Of a stretch of DNA of 44,257 nucleotides, positions 1 through 8,072 are shown one piece after another. The translations under genes and the position numbers were made by a program. Position 1 is the first letter of the stretch; each line of letters starts with the position of its first letter. The notes under the pieces were generated by a model, which worked only from the letters and a program-made list of their open reading frames with translations, was not told where the DNA came from and ran no database searches. This stretch comes from AR5 sp041497115 (GTDB lineage Bacteria; Methylomirabilota; Methylomirabilia; Rokubacteriales; CSP1-6): contig JBGQFW010000027.1 of NCBI GenBank assembly GCA_041497115.1, positions 1 to 44,257 on the forward strand, given 5' to 3'.

Positions 1-242
1 GACCCGAAACACTCGGGCCGCCCCGGCCAAGCCGGCGCGTCCCTCGATCATCCGCCAGCCCACATCGCCACTGCGCGCCCCGCGATACCCTGCAGACCCG
101 AAACACTCGGGCCGCCCCGGCCAAGCCGGCGCGTCCCTCGATCATCCGCCAGCCCACATCGCCACTGCGCGCCCCGCGAGACCCTGCAGACCCGAAACAC
201 TCGGGCCGCCCCGGCCAAGCCGTGGCGTCCCTCGATCATCCG
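1..242. repeat. 94-bp tandem repeat, about 2.6 copies
   Basis: Two full units begin at 1 and 95, and a third begins at 189 and loses similarity at about 242, exactly where ylxR ends. The units are nearly identical: the first two differ at about one position and the third has a few changes. Each unit contains a short inverted repeat (CCCGA-5 nt-TCGGG) and a GGCC-rich block. The 94-bp period is not a multiple of three, so this is not a protein repeat, and the short open frames across it are not credible genes. On the minus strand it lies directly downstream of ylxR, where infB normally starts. The array may continue beyond the window edge. I cannot tell whether it is real non-coding DNA or an assembly-edge effect. 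Confidence 0.9.
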
Positions 243-530
243 TCAGGTCCTGGCTGATGTCACCGCGGCCGGCGGGCGCGCTGCCAGCACGCTGGGCTCC
301 AGTCCCTCGTCGAACCGGCAGGCCGCGCGAAACGCGTGACCCAGGCGCCCGGCCTTCAACGCGCGCTCCACACAGCCGGGCTCGGCGCACACGTAGGCGC
401 CGCGCCCGGGCGCGGTCCCCGCCGCGTCCATCGCCACGCGACCGTCGGCGCCGCGCACGAGCCGCACCAGCTCACGCTTCGGGCGACGCTGCCGGCAGCC
501 GAGACACGTACGGGTCGGCGCATCCTTCAC
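243..530 (-). CDS. ylxR: YlxR (DUF448) RNA-binding protein
   Basis: This is a 95-residue protein of the YlxR family, small putative RNA-binding proteins encoded between nusA and infB in many bacteria. The N-terminal CLGCRQ motif (residues 9-14) and the GRGAYVC motif (42-48) are the family hallmarks. The start is a GTG whose last bases form the nusA stop (GTGA overlap), so it is translationally coupled to nusA. The frame stays open further upstream, but that part lies inside nusA and has no family similarity. The expected downstream neighbour infB is not visible. A tandem repeat begins right after the stop codon. Confidence 0.9.
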   Translation of the reverse strand: MKDAPTRTCLGCRQRRPKRELVRLVRGADGRVAMDAAGTAPGRGAYVCAEPGCVERALKAGRLGHAFRAACRFDEGLEPSVLAARPPAAVTSART

Positions 531-1906
531 GAGCCCGCCGGCTGCCCGGCGTCGGGCGCCGGCGTCTGAGGCTCGGCATCCACCTGGGCGACGGGGTCGG
601 CCTCCGCCTGCGCGGTGGGCTCGGCCGCCGCCGGCACCTCGACGCGGGCGGCCAGCCACTCTTCCGCAGCGGCGACGATCTTGTCCGCCCGGTCGGCGAC
701 GGCGGGCAGCGCCGCCAGCGCCTCGCGGCCAGCCTCGGCGATCGCGCGCGGTGAGCCGAACCCGGCCGCCTCCAGCGCCTCGACGATCTCGGCGTTGCCG
801 CCCGCGAAGGCCAGCAGCGCGGCCTTGGCCTCCTCGGCCTCGGCGCGCTCCGTCTCCACCTCCGACTCGCTCTTGATGTCGATGCGCATCCCGGTCAGCT
901 TCGCGGCCAGCCGCGCGTTCTGGCCCTTCTTACCGATCGCGAGCGAGAGCTGGTTGTCGGGCACGGTGACCAGCGCGGAGGCCTGCTGCCCCTCGACGCC
1001 CTCGTCGGTGACGACGACCGATGACACCTTCGCGGGCGACAGCGCCCGCGCCACGAACGTGGTCGGGTCGTGTGACCACTCGATGATGTCGATCTTCTCG
1101 CCGCGCAGCTCGCGGCTGATCACCTGGATGCGGGTGCCGCGCAGCCCCACGCACGCGCCGATCGGGTCCACGTCGCGCTTGGTCGACGCCACCGCCACCT
1201 TGGCCCGCTCGCCGGCCTCGCGGGCGGTGGCCTTGACGACGACGATGCCCTCCTGGATCTCGGGGATCTCGGTCTCGAACAGCCGCGCCAGGTAGCCCGG
1301 ATGCGTGCGCGACAGGGTGATCAGCGGCCCCTTGGCCGTGCGCCGCACCTCCAGCACGAAGGCGCGGATGCGATCGCCCGGGTTGTAACGCTCACCGGGA
1401 ATCTGCTCGCGCTCGGGCAGGATCGCCTCGGCCTTGCCGACCTCCAGGATCACGTTGCGCTTCTCGATCCGGTGCACGACACCCCGGAGGATCTGCCCCT
1501 CCTTGCCGATGAACTCCGAGTAGATTCCCTCGCGCTCGGCGTCGCGGACCTTCTGGAGGATGACCTGCTTGGCGGTCTGGGCGGCGATGCGGCCGAGGTC
1601 CTGCAACGGCTTCTCCTGGAGCAGCTCCAGCTCGACGCCGAGCTCCGCCTCCGGGTTCAGGGCCTGCGCCTCGGGCAGCGTGATCTCGGCGTCGGGATCG
1701 ACGACCTCCTCGACGACCTTCTTGCGATGGTAGACGTGGAACTCACCCGTCCTGCGGTCGATGTGGATGCGGACGTTGTCGCCCGGACCGAGCGACTTCC
1801 GCGAGGCCGACAGCAGGGCAGACTCCAGCGCCTCGAAGAGGACCTCCTTGTCGATCCCCTTCTCCCGCCCCAGCTGCTCGATCACCATGATCAGTTCGCG
1901 ATTCAT
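527..1906 (-). CDS. nusA: Transcription termination/antitermination factor NusA
   Basis: The 459-residue protein begins MNRELIMVIEQL and shows the NusA order: N-terminal RNA-polymerase-binding domain (about 1-125), S1 domain (about 130-200), then two KH domains (about 200-340, including GACVGLRG and AIGKKGQNARLAAKLTG). A helical C-terminal segment (about 355-430) follows, with an acidic Ala/Pro-rich tail. It binds RNA polymerase and nascent RNA to modulate pausing, termination and antitermination. ATG at 1906 overlaps the rimP stop (ATGA) and the stop overlaps ylxR (GTGA), the standard rimP-nusA-ylxR cassette. The length suits a bacterial NusA without the second acidic repeat of E. coli. In E. 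coli NusA feeds back on its own operon, which is relevant to the hairpin upstream of rimP. Confidence 0.96.
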   Translation of the reverse strand: MNRELIMVIEQLGREKGIDKEVLFEALESALLSASRKSLGPGDNVRIHIDRRTGEFHVYHRKKVVEEVVDPDAEITLPEAQALNPEAELGVELELLQEKPLQDLGRIAAQTAKQVILQKVRDAEREGIYSEFIGKEGQILRGVVHRIEKRNVILEVGKAEAILPEREQIPGERYNPGDRIRAFVLEVRRTAKGPLITLSRTHPGYLARLFETEIPEIQEGIVVVKATAREAGERAKVAVASTKRDVDPIGACVGLRGTRIQVISRELRGEKIDIIEWSHDPTTFVARALSPAKVSSVVVTDEGVEGQQASALVTVPDNQLSLAIGKKGQNARLAAKLTGMRIDIKSESEVETERAEAEEAKAALLAFAGGNAEIVEALEAAGFGSPRAIAEAGREALAALPAVADRADKIVAAAEEWLAARVEVPAAAEPTAQAEADPVAQVDAEPQTPAPDAGQPAGS

Positions 1907-2379
1907 AATCCTGACGGCCGTCGTGGCCAGGGAACCTCCGCTTCCAGCTTCGCCTTGGTGACGCCGGCGCGCGGCAGCTCGACCCGCTCGCCGTCGCGCT
2001 CGAGCGTGAGCCGGGCCTCGTCCACGTCCACCAGGCGGCCCCGGTGCTCTTCTCCGCCGGCCAGCCAGCACTGCACCTGCTTGCCGAGCGCCCAGCGGAA
2101 TTCGCGGTCCTTCCGGAGCTGGCGGTCCAGCCCCGGCGACGACACCTCGAGATCGTACCCCTCCTCGATCAGGGCGGCGGCCTCGAGAACATCCCCCAGC
2201 TCGCGGCTCGCGCGCTGGCAATCCTCGATACCGACGCCGCCCGGCTTGTCGACGAACAGCCGCAGCACCCCGCGCGGACGATGCCCCCGCCACTCGAGGT
2301 CTACGAGCGTGAGCCCGTGATCGCGGAGTACGGGCTGTACGACCTCCTCGATCCGGAGCTCGCGTTCGTCTTCTTGCAT
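1903..2379 (-). CDS. rimP: Ribosome maturation factor RimP
   Basis: This 158-residue protein acts in 30S subunit maturation. The N-terminal alpha/beta domain has the family patterns VDLEWRG, LRLFVDKPGGVGIEDC and EVSSPGLDR (about residues 25-90), followed by an Sm-like C-terminal barrel (about 95-150). The ATG at 2379 is preceded by AGGGG. Its stop overlaps the nusA start. The gene begins only about 18 bp after a strong hairpin with a T-tract, so its expression probably depends on readthrough of that hairpin or on the promoter that overlaps it. Confidence 0.95.
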   Translation of the reverse strand: MQEDERELRIEEVVQPVLRDHGLTLVDLEWRGHRPRGVLRLFVDKPGGVGIEDCQRASRELGDVLEAAALIEEGYDLEVSSPGLDRQLRKDREFRWALGKQVQCWLAGGEEHRGRLVDVDEARLTLERDGERVELPRAGVTKAKLEAEVPWPRRPSGL

Positions 2380-2395
2380 TGCCGCCCCTACTAAA

Positions 2396-2423
2396 GAAAA
2401 AAGTGGGCAACGCCCACTTTTTC
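2396..2423 (-). terminator. Intrinsic terminator or attenuator between proS and rimP
   Basis: On the minus strand the sequence is A-tract, GTGGGC, GTT loop, GCCCAC, then TTTTTTC. The six-base GC-rich stem is extended by A:T pairs. It is a textbook intrinsic terminator and could work in both directions. It lies downstream of the proS stop and only about 18 bp before the rimP ATG, so no independent promoter fits between hairpin and gene. It may end the rpsB-proS superoperon or act as a conditional attenuator of rimP-nusA. Confidence 0.8.
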
Positions 2424-2426
2424 AAG

Positions 2427-2455
2427 ACTTTAGCACGGGTCTCTTTGCCTGGCAA
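2427..2455 (-). promoter_or_regulatory. Candidate sigma-70 promoter for rimP-nusA-ylxR
   Basis: On the minus strand TTGCCA (2450-2455) is separated by exactly 17 bp from TAAAGT (2427-2432). This matches the primary-sigma spacing, with four of six consensus bases in each hexamer. It starts a few bases after the proS stop. A start near 2420 would put the terminator-like hairpin at the very 5' end of the rimP transcript, where it could serve as a leader structure rather than a terminator. Confidence 0.5.
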
Positions 2456-2456
2456 G

Positions 2457-4151
2457 TTAACGGGGGTGCGCGAGGACCTCCTGCAGGGTGTCGAGGACGC
2501 GGTCTTTGGGAACACGCTGCTCGCGGCGTGGAGCCCGCCGCTCCTTGATCTCCACCACGCCCTCCTTGGCGAGAGCGTTGCCGACCGTCACGCGCACCGG
2601 CACGCCAAGCAGGTCGGCGTCCTTGAATTTCACCCCGGGGCGCTCGTCCCGATCGTCGAAGAGGGCGTCGAGCCCGGCCGCACGACAGGCGTCGTAGATT
2701 CCCTCGGCGGCGGCGACCTGCCCGGCGTCGCGCAGGCTGACGACGACGACGTGCACCTGGAAGGGCGCGATCGCCGCCGGCCACACGATGCCGTCGGCGT
2801 CGGCCAGCTGCTCGACGGCGGCGGCGGCGATGCGGGCCGGCCCGATCCCGTAGGAGCCCATGACGATCGGCTGCTCCTTGCCCCCCTCGTCCAGGTACAT
2901 GGCGCCGAGCGCCTCGGAATACTTCGTGCCGAGCTTGAAGATGTTGCCGATCTCGATCACCGTCTCGACCGCCAGCGGCCTGCCGCACTGCGGGCAGGCC
3001 TCGCCGGCCGCCACCGCGTGGAGGTCGGCGAAGCGCGCCTCGAAGTCGCGCCCGGCGCTGACGCCCCGCAGGTGGACGCCGTCGCGATTGGCGCCGGCGA
3101 CGTAGGTGCCCTCGCGCAGCGCCTCGTCGGCGAGCACGGCGACGCGGGCGCCCACCGGCCCCACCGAGCCCACCGGCGCGCCGAGGTGCTGGCGCACCTC
3201 GTCGGGATGCGCCGCGCGCGCCTCCTCGCCCAGCGCGCGGGTCAGCTTGCGCTCGTGCAGGCTGTGGTCGCCGCGCACTAGGACCAGCACCGGCCCGGCG
3301 TTGGGCGCCACGAACAGCAGCGACTTGATCGTCAGCCGCGGGTCGATCGCGAGGAGCCGGCTGACCTCGGCGATGGTCCTGGCGTTCGGCGTCGCCACCT
3401 CCTCGCGCGTCCACGCCGGGAACGCCGGCGCCGCCGGCACCCCGCGCGCGATCTCGACGTTGGCGGCGTAGCCGCAGCCGGCGCACAAGGCGATCTCGTC
3501 CTCGCCCGCCGCGCACGGCGCCAGGAACTCGTGGGCGCCGAGGCCGCCCATCATGCCGGTGTCGGACTGGGCCACGTGAAAGCGCAGCCCGCACCGCTCG
3601 AAGATCCTCCGGTACGCCCGCTCGTGGGCGGCGTACGAGCGGTCGAGCGCGGCGACGTCGGGATCGAGCGTGTAGGAGTCCTTCATGACGAACTCCCGGG
3701 TGCGCAGCACCCCGGAGCGGGGCCGGGCCTCGTCGCGCTCCTTCGTCTGGATCTGGTACCAGATCTGCGGCAGGTCCCGGTAGGAACGGATCTCGCGGGC
3801 GGCGAGCCAGGCAACGACCTCTTCGTGGGTCATGCCGAGGACCATGTCGCGACCGTAGCGGTCCTTCAGCTTGAACATCTCGGGGATGCCCTCCCACCGC
3901 CCGGTCTTCTGCCAGATCTCGGCGGGGTGCATCACCGGCATGGTGATCTCCTGCCCCCCGATCGCGTTCATCTCCTCGCGGATGATCACGTTGATCCGCT
4001 CCAGCACGCGGTGGCCGAGGGGGAGGTAGACGTAGATGCCGGCGGCGAGCTGGCGGACGAGGCCGGCCCGCAGCATCAGCTTGTGAGAGAGCGCTTCGGC
4101 GTCGGAGGGGTCCTCGCGGAGGGTGGGCAGCAGCGACTTCGCGAGGCGCAT
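2457..4151 (-). CDS. proS: Prolyl-tRNA synthetase (bacterial type)
   Basis: This class II synthetase of 564 residues charges tRNA-Pro. Motif 1 lies around residues 40-80 (LERINVIIREEMNAIGGQEI), and motif 2 around 136-157 (QTKERDEARPR and REFVMKDSY). The INS editing domain occupies about 225-390, motif 3 contains GSYGIGPAR, and the anticodon-binding domain (about 465-564) carries HVVVVSLRD. The length matches the long bacterial ProS with an editing insertion (about 570 residues). The ATG directly follows the TAG of the upstream [2Fe-2S] ferredoxin gene. A hairpin terminator lies downstream. Confidence 0.96.
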   Translation of the reverse strand: MRLAKSLLPTLREDPSDAEALSHKLMLRAGLVRQLAAGIYVYLPLGHRVLERINVIIREEMNAIGGQEITMPVMHPAEIWQKTGRWEGIPEMFKLKDRYGRDMVLGMTHEEVVAWLAAREIRSYRDLPQIWYQIQTKERDEARPRSGVLRTREFVMKDSYTLDPDVAALDRSYAAHERAYRRIFERCGLRFHVAQSDTGMMGGLGAHEFLAPCAAGEDEIALCAGCGYAANVEIARGVPAAPAFPAWTREEVATPNARTIAEVSRLLAIDPRLTIKSLLFVAPNAGPVLVLVRGDHSLHERKLTRALGEEARAAHPDEVRQHLGAPVGSVGPVGARVAVLADEALREGTYVAGANRDGVHLRGVSAGRDFEARFADLHAVAAGEACPQCGRPLAVETVIEIGNIFKLGTKYSEALGAMYLDEGGKEQPIVMGSYGIGPARIAAAAVEQLADADGIVWPAAIAPFQVHVVVVSLRDAGQVAAAEGIYDACRAAGLDALFDDRDERPGVKFKDADLLGVPVRVTVGNALAKEGVVEIKERRAPRREQRVPKDRVLDTLQEVLAHPR

Positions 4152-4484
4152 CTAGTGGGCGTCTTTCTTCTTGTTGGCGCCCTTCACGTCGGGCTCGTAG
4201 CGGAGCCGCTCGACCGGCTTGCCGCCCAGGAGGTGCGACTGGGCGATCTCGGCCAGGTCCGACTCCTGCACGCCCGCGTACCAGACGTTGTCGGGATACA
4301 CGACGATCATCGGCCCGTGGCCGCACTGCGAGAAGCATCCGGCCTTGTTGACGCGGACGTCCTGGTGGCGGCCGGCCTTGGCCGCCTCGCCGCGCAGGTA
4401 TTTCACGAACTGCTCGACGTTGCCCTGGGTCGGGCACGTCTCACCGCTGGTGCACACGAACACGTGGCACTCGTACTGGCCCAT
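4152..4484 (-). CDS. Thioredoxin-like [2Fe-2S] ferredoxin
   Basis: This 110-residue protein resembles the thioredoxin-fold [2Fe-2S] ferredoxins related to the NuoE C-terminal domain. The cysteine pattern is VCTSGETC near the N-terminus and GCFSQCGHGP in the middle, followed by PDNVWYAGV. The C-terminus is lysine-rich. Its ATG overlaps the ispG stop (TGATG) and its own stop abuts proS. IspG needs a low-potential one-electron donor, so overlap with ispG suggests, but does not prove, that this is its reductant. Confidence 0.88.
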   Translation of the reverse strand: MGQYECHVFVCTSGETCPTQGNVEQFVKYLRGEAAKAGRHQDVRVNKAGCFSQCGHGPMIVVYPDNVWYAGVQESDLAEIAQSHLLGGKPVERLRYEPDVKGANKKKDAH

Positions 4485-6694
4485 CAGGCGCTCGCTCCCG
4501 CCGCTTCCTTCGCGGCCCGCCGCTCGGCGAGGAACTTGTCCACTTCCTCGCGCATCGCGGTCACGATGTCCTTCTCCGGCACCTTGCGGATGACCTCGCC
4601 CCCCTTGAAGATCAGCCCGATGCCGCGGCCGCCCGCCACGCCGATGTCGGCCGCCCGCGCCTCGCCGGGCCCGTTGACCTCGCAGTTGTGCAGCGCCACA
4701 CCCGGCAGCGCGAACGAGTGGATCCCGTCGACCTCGAGATTGTGCACGTGACCGACGTACGGCACCCGACCGACACGCCGGATTCCGACGTAGAGCGCCC
4801 GGCCGTCCAGCACGGCCTGGCCGCCGCCGGCCGTCGAGCCGCCGCGCAGGGCGCCATGGCCAAGGATCTCGGCCAGCCGTTCGAGCGCCGGCCGCGCCGT
4901 GACCGAGACCACCCAGTTGCGCAGCCGGCCGCGCTGGTCGCGATGGTGCAGGAACGCGGCGACGCCAAGCCGGAGCAGCAGCTGATGAGCCTGCACGGCG
5001 AGCGCGTGCGACGACGTGCAGTAGGTCGCCCGCCAGTAGCCTCGCACACGGCCGAGATAGCCATCGCCTTCCCACAGTGCCTTGACGAGGGCGCGCTGCT
5101 TCTCGTGCGGGAGCCGCTCCATCCACTCCGGCAGCCGCTTGTGCTCCGCGCCGTGCCCGAACTGCTCGTGCAGGAACCGTCCCAGGGCCAGGGAGTGAGC
5201 GATGACCTCGGCACAATGCTTCCGGCGTCGCACCTGGGTGGCGAGGCCGAGACCGCCCAGGATCGCGCGCAACCGCTCGACGTAGGCCGTCTGGTCTTCG
5301 TGGAAGTAGAAGAATTGCTCGTAGGGTCTGCCACTCTTGCCTGACGTCGTTCCCTCGGTGAGGTAGTAGCCCGCGAGGGTCAGAAAATCGTCGTCGACCG
5401 GGATCTCGCCCAGCCCGTCAGCGGTGATGGTCGCACGATCTTCCTTCTCTTGAAGCACCGGATAGGCCAGCACCCAGCCGGGGCGCAGCTCGCCCGCCCG
5501 GATCCAGCGCAGCGCCGCACCGGCATCGAGCGCGGTCTCCACGTGGGGACGACGCTCGCGCCCAGCCTTCATCCGCGCCGGGCGCGGGAAGGCCCAGACC
5601 GGGTGGTTCTCGGTGAGCCGGAACGGCGCGAACCCGGTCGGCCGGATCTCGACGAGATCCCCCTCGAATGCATGCGTCGTCGCCCACACGACCTTGCGGT
5701 ACTCGCCGGCGTGGGTGAGGACCTCGTCCGTCTCATCGATCCGCTCGATGGGCTTCGGCCCGTGCCGCGTGACGACGGGCTCACCCTCGGGGACGCAGCC
5801 CATCACCGCGATGTGGATCTCCTCGTTGAGGCCCTTGAACTCGTCCTCCACCTGCTTGGCGAGCTTGACGAGGTCGACGTCGGCGCGGCCGCACGAGGGG
5901 CACGACACGAACGTGAGCCCGCCCTTGCGCAGGCCGAGCGCCTTGAGGACATCGATGCCGACGCGGACCTCCTCGGTGGGGTCGGCCGACAGCGACACGC
6001 GGATCGTGTCACCGATGCCCTCGCTCAGCAGCGCGCCCAGCCCGATCGCCGACTTGATGGTGCCCACCCCGGGGGTGCCGGCCTCGGTGACGCCGAGGTG
6101 GAACGGGTAGTCCACCTGGTCGGCCAGCATCCGGTACGCCTCGATCATCATCAGCGGATCGGAGGCCTTCAGCGAGACCTTCATCTCGGGATAAGCGCAT
6201 TCCTCGAGGATGTGGATGTGGCGCAGCGCGGACTCGACCATCCCCTGGGCCGTCGGCCCGCCGTACTTCTCGAGCAGGTCCTTCTCGAGCGACCCCGCGT
6301 TCACGCCGATCCGGATCGGGATCTTGCGCTCCTTGGCGAGCGCCACGACCTCCATGACGAACTTCTTGCCCCCGATGTTGCCGGGGTTCAGCCGCAGCCC
6401 GTCCACGCCCTGCTCGAGCGCGATGAGGGCCAGCTTGTAGTTGAAGTGGATGTCGGCCACCAGCGGGATCCGGATCTGCCGCTTGATCTCGCCCAGCTTC
6501 TCGGCGGCCTCCCGCACCGGCACCGCGCATCGGACGACGTCGCAGCCGGCCGCCTCCAGCGCCCAGATCTCCAGCAGCGTGGCCTCCACGTTGCGCGTGT
6601 CGGTCTTGGTCATCGACTGCACCGTGATCGGGGCGCCGCCGCCGACCTTGAGGCCGCCCAGCTGGATCTGCCGTGTCTTGCGTCGAGTGATCAT
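4484..6694 (-). CDS. ispG: IspG (HMBPP synthase, GcpE) precursor containing an intein
   Basis: IspG converts MEcPP to HMBPP in the MEP isoprenoid pathway, using a [4Fe-4S] cluster. The 736-residue product is about twice the normal length because an intein occupies residues 300-670. The joined exteins (1-299 and 671-736) give a normal 365-residue enzyme. The N-extein is a TIM barrel (QSMTKTDT, ADIHFNYKLA, LNPGNIG) with SCPSCGR providing cluster Cys265 and Cys268. The C-extein opens with CEVNGPGEA, providing the third cluster cysteine (Cys671) and the conserved Glu678. Cys671 is also the +1 splicing nucleophile, so no active enzyme can form before splicing. The gene lies 13 bp after rseP and shares an operon with dxr (same pathway) and uppS (which uses its end product). 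Confidence 0.97.
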   Translation of the reverse strand: MITRRKTRQIQLGGLKVGGGAPITVQSMTKTDTRNVEATLLEIWALEAAGCDVVRCAVPVREAAEKLGEIKRQIRIPLVADIHFNYKLALIALEQGVDGLRLNPGNIGGKKFVMEVVALAKERKIPIRIGVNAGSLEKDLLEKYGGPTAQGMVESALRHIHILEECAYPEMKVSLKASDPLMMIEAYRMLADQVDYPFHLGVTEAGTPGVGTIKSAIGLGALLSEGIGDTIRVSLSADPTEEVRVGIDVLKALGLRKGGLTFVSCPSCGRADVDLVKLAKQVEDEFKGLNEEIHIAVMGCVPEGEPVVTRHGPKPIERIDETDEVLTHAGEYRKVVWATTHAFEGDLVEIRPTGFAPFRLTENHPVWAFPRPARMKAGRERRPHVETALDAGAALRWIRAGELRPGWVLAYPVLQEKEDRATITADGLGEIPVDDDFLTLAGYYLTEGTTSGKSGRPYEQFFYFHEDQTAYVERLRAILGGLGLATQVRRRKHCAEVIAHSLALGRFLHEQFGHGAEHKRLPEWMERLPHEKQRALVKALWEGDGYLGRVRGYWRATYCTSSHALAVQAHQLLLRLGVAAFLHHRDQRGRLRNWVVSVTARPALERLAEILGHGALRGGSTAGGGQAVLDGRALYVGIRRVGRVPYVGHVHNLEVDGIHSFALPGVALHNCEVNGPGEARAADIGVAGGRGIGLIFKGGEVIRKVPEKDIVTAMREEVDKFLAERRAAKEAAGASA
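4685..5797 (-). mobile_element. Intein with LAGLIDADG homing endonuclease inside ispG
   Basis: The intein has 371 residues and is in frame. It starts with Cys300 (CVPEGEPVVTRHG, splicing block A). Block B is TENHPVWAF with the conserved Thr and His, and the end is DGIHSFALPGVALHN (block F and G, His-Asn), followed by extein Cys671. The middle carries two LAGLIDADG-type motifs, LAGYYLTEG (residues 440-448) and KALWEGDGYLG (538-548), both with acidic residues, so a homing endonuclease domain looks intact. All residues for standard class 1 splicing are present. The reading frame is unbroken, so the element is probably functional. Codon use is slightly less GC-biased than in the flanks, consistent with mobility, but I did not quantify this. 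Confidence 0.96.
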
Positions 6695-6707
6695 CCGCTC
6701 CCCGCTC

Positions 6708-8072
6708 CTATCGGAAGACTTTGAACGCGTCGATGCGCACGAGGTCGTTATAGAGCGCGTAGACCATCAGCAGCATCAGCAGCACGAAGCCGACCTGCTG
6801 GGCGACCTCACGCTTCCGCAGCGACAATGGTCGCCCGAGAATCCCCTCGATGACGAAGAAAAACAGGTGGCCGCCGTCCAGCATCGGCACCGGCAGCAGG
6901 TTGAGCACTCCGAGGTTGACGCTGATGATCGCGGTGAACCGCGCCAGCGAGGCCATCCCGTCGTGGGCCTGGCGGCCAGCCTCGGTGGCGATCTGGATCG
7001 GCCCGCCGATGTTCGACGAGTCGATCTGCCGCGAGGCGAGCTTCCAGAGCCCCTTGACGGTCAGGACCGTCATGTCCCACGTCAGGACCGTGCCGTGGCG
7101 GAGGGCCGCCGCCGGGTTGTAGGCCTCGAAGCGCACGGCCTTGGTGGCGATGCCGGCCTGGATGCGGCCGACCTCGCGCTCCTGGCCGTCGGCGCCCTTC
7201 TCCTTCACCGGGTCGGGCACGACGTCGAGCGTCAGCGCCTTGCCGTCGCGCTCCACCGCGATCGGGAACGACTGGCCCGGCCGGGCGCGGATCGCCTCCA
7301 CGAGGTCCTCGGGCGTGTAGACCGGCTGCCCGGCCACGCCGGTGACCACATCGCCCGCCTTGAGCCCGGCGCGCTCGGCCGGCGAGCCGGCGTTGACGGA
7401 GCTGATCTGCGGCACGAGCTGGGGACCGGCCCCGATGTCCCACGACTCGCGGGGCTCGCGGAAGATCGGATCGGGCACGGTACGCCGTCGCGGCGTCACG
7501 CTCACCGTCCGCTCGGCACCGTCGCGGCGCACACGCAGCTCGAGCGTGCGGCCGCCCGAGCCGGTCAGCGCGCGGTCGAAGTCCTCCCAGTACGCGGTCG
7601 CCCGGCCGTCCACCGCCGTCACGACGTCGCCGGTGCGCAGTCCGGCGGCCGCGCTCGGCCCCCCCTCGGCCACGCGCCCCACCGCCGCCGGCCACACCGG
7701 CCGTCCCAGCGTGGCGAGGACGACGGCGAAGATCACGACGGCGAGGACCAGGTTCATCGCGGGGCCGGCGAAGACGATGAGGAAGCGGGCCCACAGCGGC
7801 TTGAGCGCGAAGGCCCGGGCCGGGTCGAAGACCGGCCCGCCGCCGCCCTCGAGCGGGCTCTCCTCGCCGACCATCTTGACGTAGCCGCCCATCGGGATCG
7901 CCGACAGGCAGTACTCGGTCTCCTTGCCGCGCCAGCGGAACAGCACGGGGCCGAAGCCGATGGAGAACCGCTCCACGCCGACGCCCGTCCAGCGGGCGAC
8001 GAAGAAGTGGCCCAGCTCGTGGATCAGGATGAGGATGCCGATGACGACGACGAACGCCACGACGGTGGTCAC
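6708..8072 (-). CDS. rseP: RIP metalloprotease RseP (site-2 protease family)
   Basis: This inner-membrane zinc protease cleaves membrane-spanning substrates, classically the anti-sigma factor RseA. The 454-residue protein starts at a GTG overlapping the dxr stop (GTGA). The HELGHF zinc motif lies in the first membrane helix, followed by a beta-loop with PMGGYVKM. Two PDZ domains sit in the middle (around residues 105-290, with GLRTGDVV and GLKAGDVVTGV), and NLLPVPMLDGGHL in the third helix gives the catalytic Asp. A membrane segment is also visible near the C-terminus. Longer in-frame starts exist but lie inside dxr and add no conserved sequence. The position after dxr and cdsA matches many bacteria. 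Confidence 0.95.
   Translation of the reverse strand: MTTVVAFVVVIGILILIHELGHFFVARWTGVGVERFSIGFGPVLFRWRGKETEYCLSAIPMGGYVKMVGEESPLEGGGGPVFDPARAFALKPLWARFLIVFAGPAMNLVLAVVIFAVVLATLGRPVWPAAVGRVAEGGPSAAAGLRTGDVVTAVDGRATAYWEDFDRALTGSGGRTLELRVRRDGAERTVSVTPRRRTVPDPIFREPRESWDIGAGPQLVPQISSVNAGSPAERAGLKAGDVVTGVAGQPVYTPEDLVEAIRARPGQSFPIAVERDGKALTLDVVPDPVKEKGADGQEREVGRIQAGIATKAVRFEAYNPAAALRHGTVLTWDMTVLTVKGLWKLASRQIDSSNIGGPIQIATEAGRQAHDGMASLARFTAIISVNLGVLNLLPVPMLDGGHLFFFVIEGILGRPLSLRKREVAQQVGFVLLMLLMVYALYNDLVRIDAFKVFR

Noticed and set aside
1..242. CRISPR array or short protein-coding frames in the 94-bp repeat
   Set aside because: The units are directly joined without unique spacers and are too long for CRISPR repeats. 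The 94-bp period breaks any reading frame.
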